Assembly (NCBI GenBank): GCA_026417815.1
Contig: JAOACN010000179.1
Location: 1 to 13,944 of the forward strand
Reading direction: 5' to 3'
Source of the DNA: Chloroflexaceae bacterium
Lineage (GTDB): Bacteria; Chloroflexota; Chloroflexia; Chloroflexales; Chloroflexaceae
DNA: 13,944 nucleotides
Below the pieces are notes generated by a model that was not told where the DNA came from, ran no database searches, and worked only from the letters and a program-made list of their open reading frames with translations. Shown one piece after another: positions 12,520 to 13,944 of the stretch. Position numbers and translations under genes: made by a program. Positions within the stretch are counted from its first letter, which is position 1; every line of letters begins with the position of its first letter.

Positions 12520-13944
12520 TCACACATCGTCGCCTCGCCGTATCCGCTCGTACAGCAGCGTCGTCTCCGGCGAGGGGGTGGCCTTGAGGTCGGCAGCCAG
12601 CAGGTCAGTCAGCTCGCGGTACCGGCGCAGCGCCTGACCGCGTTCCCCCTGTCGCGCCAGACAACGCATCAGCTCCCGCCGCGCCAGTTCGAGGTAGGGT
12701 TCCTCGGCCAGGCATCGGCGATAGATGGCAGCGGCGCGTTCGTACTGGCCGTCCAGCAGGTGGAGCCGGCCCAGGTCGAGCAGCGCCTGCAGGTAGGTCA
12801 TGCGCAGCTCCTCCCTACGCAGGATCGCCCACTCGCCGGCGTCGAGGTCGGCCAGGAACTCCCCACGCCACAGCTCCACGGCTTCCTCCAGCAGGGCGAT
12901 GGCCACGGCGCGCTGTCCGGGGGGCAGCGCATCGGCCGGGCCCATCGCCGCCGCCTGTTGCAAGCTGGCCTCCAGGGCGGCCACGTCGTACCACAGGGGC
13001 AACTCCCGGTTAACCGCGTAGGCGCCGGAGGCGAAGCGGATGCGCTCGGCGTCGCCCAGGGCCCGGCGGATGAAGTGCAGGCTGCGGTGCAGGTAGTTGC
13101 GCAGTTGCGCTGGCGAGGCGTCGGGCCACAGGTCCAGACCAATGGTCGTCCTGGTTGCCGCGGGCCGATCCAATAGATAGAAAAACAGCTCGCACGCCTT
13201 ACGATAGGTCCAGGCCGACGCGGGCACGGGCTGACCGCCCACCGTCACCTGAGCCGGCCCCAGCGCGCGGGCGCGCAGCTCCGGCGTTGGCGGCTGCGTG
13301 GTCACTGCTACCGCCGGGGACGGTCGCTCGCCAACGGCCAGGCGCGCGGCTGCTTCCAGGGATATGGGCAATCCGACCGCGGCGGCGAGCCTCTCGACCG
13401 TCTGTTGTATCAGGTCGCGCCAGGGCGGTAGCCGGGGAACGCGCAGATGCTCGCGCTCGGCCGAGGCTGCGGTCAGCAGCCTGGCGGCTGTGTCGGGATC
13501 GGTCGCGGCCAGGGCGACGGCGACCGCCTCCACCGCCTCGATCAGCGGGTGGCGGTGCCCGGTCGGCGCCAGCAGCGTCACCGCTTCGCGGGCCTGGGCG
13601 AGGGCCCCTTCGGTATTTCCCTGCCGGGCTGCCAGCAGCGCCAGCCGGGCCAGCAGGACCCCGCGCCCGCGGGTCGAGCCGGCGCGAGCATAGGCGGCCA
13701 GCCCTTCGTTGTAGCGCGCCTGGCTGGCCGCGAGGTCCCCCTGCGTGGCCGCCAGGTCGCCCAGTTCGCGCAGCGCGTCTCCCTCCCAGGTCGGCCCATC
13801 GAGGCGGCGGCAGAGCGACAGCGCCCGTTCGCCCAGGCGCGCGGCATCAGTCAGGTCGCCGGTCAGGCGAGCGATCGAGGTCAGGACGCCCGTCGCAGTG
13901 GCAAGGGAATGCTGGTCGCCGGCGGCTTCGGCCAGGGCCAGGAG
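12520..13944 (-). CDS. TPR-BTAD transcriptional regulator, C-terminal part
   Basis: The frame is open to the window edge, giving the last 474 residues of a larger protein; the N terminus is outside. Residues 1-205 (numbered from the edge) are helical TPR-like repeats (GDLAASQARYNEGLAAYA, GNTEGALAQAREAVTLL). A winged-helix OmpR/SARP-type DNA-binding domain follows (about 224-313; RKACELFFYLLDRP, GLDLWPDASPAQLRNYLHRSL). It leads into a bacterial transcriptional activator (BTAD) domain (about 320-460; YDVAALEASL, EAVELWRGEFLADL, YRRCLAEEPYLELARRELMR). Such proteins often have an N-terminal NTPase; whether this one does is not visible. An internal GTG at 13581 has coding sequence continuing smoothly upstream, so it is not the start. 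The target genes are unknown. Confidence 0.85.
   Translation of the reverse strand, partial: LLALAEAAGDQHSLATATGVLTSIARLTGDLTDAARLGERALSLCRRLDGPTWEGDALRELGDLAATQGDLAASQARYNEGLAAYARAGSTRGRGVLLARLALLAARQGNTEGALAQAREAVTLLAPTGHRHPLIEAVEAVAVALAATDPDTAARLLTAASAEREHLRVPRLPPWRDLIQQTVERLAAAVGLPISLEAAARLAVGERPSPAVAVTTQPPTPELRARALGPAQVTVGGQPVPASAWTYRKACELFFYLLDRPAATRTTIGLDLWPDASPAQLRNYLHRSLHFIRRALGDAERIRFASGAYAVNRELPLWYDVAALEASLQQAAAMGPADALPPGQRAVAIALLEEAVELWRGEFLADLDAGEWAILRREELRMTYLQALLDLGRLHLLDGQYERAAAIYRRCLAEEPYLELARRELMRCLARQGERGQALRRYRELTDLLAADLKATPSPETTLLYERIRRGDDV

Noticed and set aside
13578..13847. Separate 89-codon minus-strand gene
   Set aside because: It is in a different frame from the regulator, is Arg/Trp-rich, and the regulator frame itself is open and TPR-like across the same bases.
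1..13944. tRNA or rRNA genes
   Set aside because: No cloverleaf with a GGTTCGAATCC-like T arm and no rRNA-like blocks were seen on either strand by eye; a covariance search was not possible.

Overview
The window is a G+C-rich bacterial chromosome segment. Most genes look about 70-80% G+C in the stretches I counted by eye, and codons end mainly in G or C. The best guess is a member of the Chloroflexota (Chloroflexus/Roseiflexus-like). Clues are a BTAD-type regulator with its DNA-binding domain after TPR-like repeats, a large secreted protein ending in a YLPVVMR tail, a short RLWRE...WRGE protein, an orphan sugar-ABC ATPase beside a LacI regulator, and many G+C-rich hairpin repeats between genes. 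This is inference from gene style. No rRNA, tRNA or marker gene fixes the taxonomy.

Layout from left to right: (1) 1-481, non-coding, an imperfect palindrome and four copies of a G-rich hairpin repeat. (2) 482-1711 (-), a major facilitator transporter. (3) 1712-2149, a spacer with a MITE-like inverted repeat. (4) 2150-3196 (+), Sua5-type threonylcarbamoyl-AMP synthase. (5) 3246-3550, a short orphan reading-frame remnant abutting a multi-hairpin element. (6) 3548-3799 (-), a small two-helix membrane protein, then 3858-4712 (-), a CPBP-family membrane protease. The protease gene has much lower G+C than its neighbours and ends in an attC-like sequence. (7) 4713-4885, back-to-back sigma70-type promoters and a LacI-type operator. 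(8) 4886-5902 (+), a LacI-family regulator, then 6008-7114 (+), a MalK/UgpC-type ABC ATPase, separated by two tandem palindromes. (9) A shared terminator hairpin at 7133-7162. (10) 7213-12065 (-), an apparent three-gene operon for a 73-aa protein, a lipoprotein and a 1314-aa secreted multidomain protein. (11) 12066-12519, repeats, a strong hairpin and a second copy of the multi-hairpin element with 18-bp terminal inverted repeats. (12) 12520-13944 (-), the C-terminal 474 residues of a TPR-BTAD transcriptional regulator that runs off the window.

The genes form several small units rather than one pathway. The LacI regulator and ABC ATPase probably belong to carbohydrate uptake, although no permease or binding protein is present. 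The lipoprotein and giant secreted protein are coupled by a 5-bp gap and probably act together at the cell surface. Sua5 is a housekeeping tRNA-modification gene.

The most unusual content is between genes. Two related three-stem palindromic elements (3381-3550 and 12328-12504) each sit directly after the stop codon of a minus-strand gene in the same orientation. In the first case the element appears to supply the stop codon itself.
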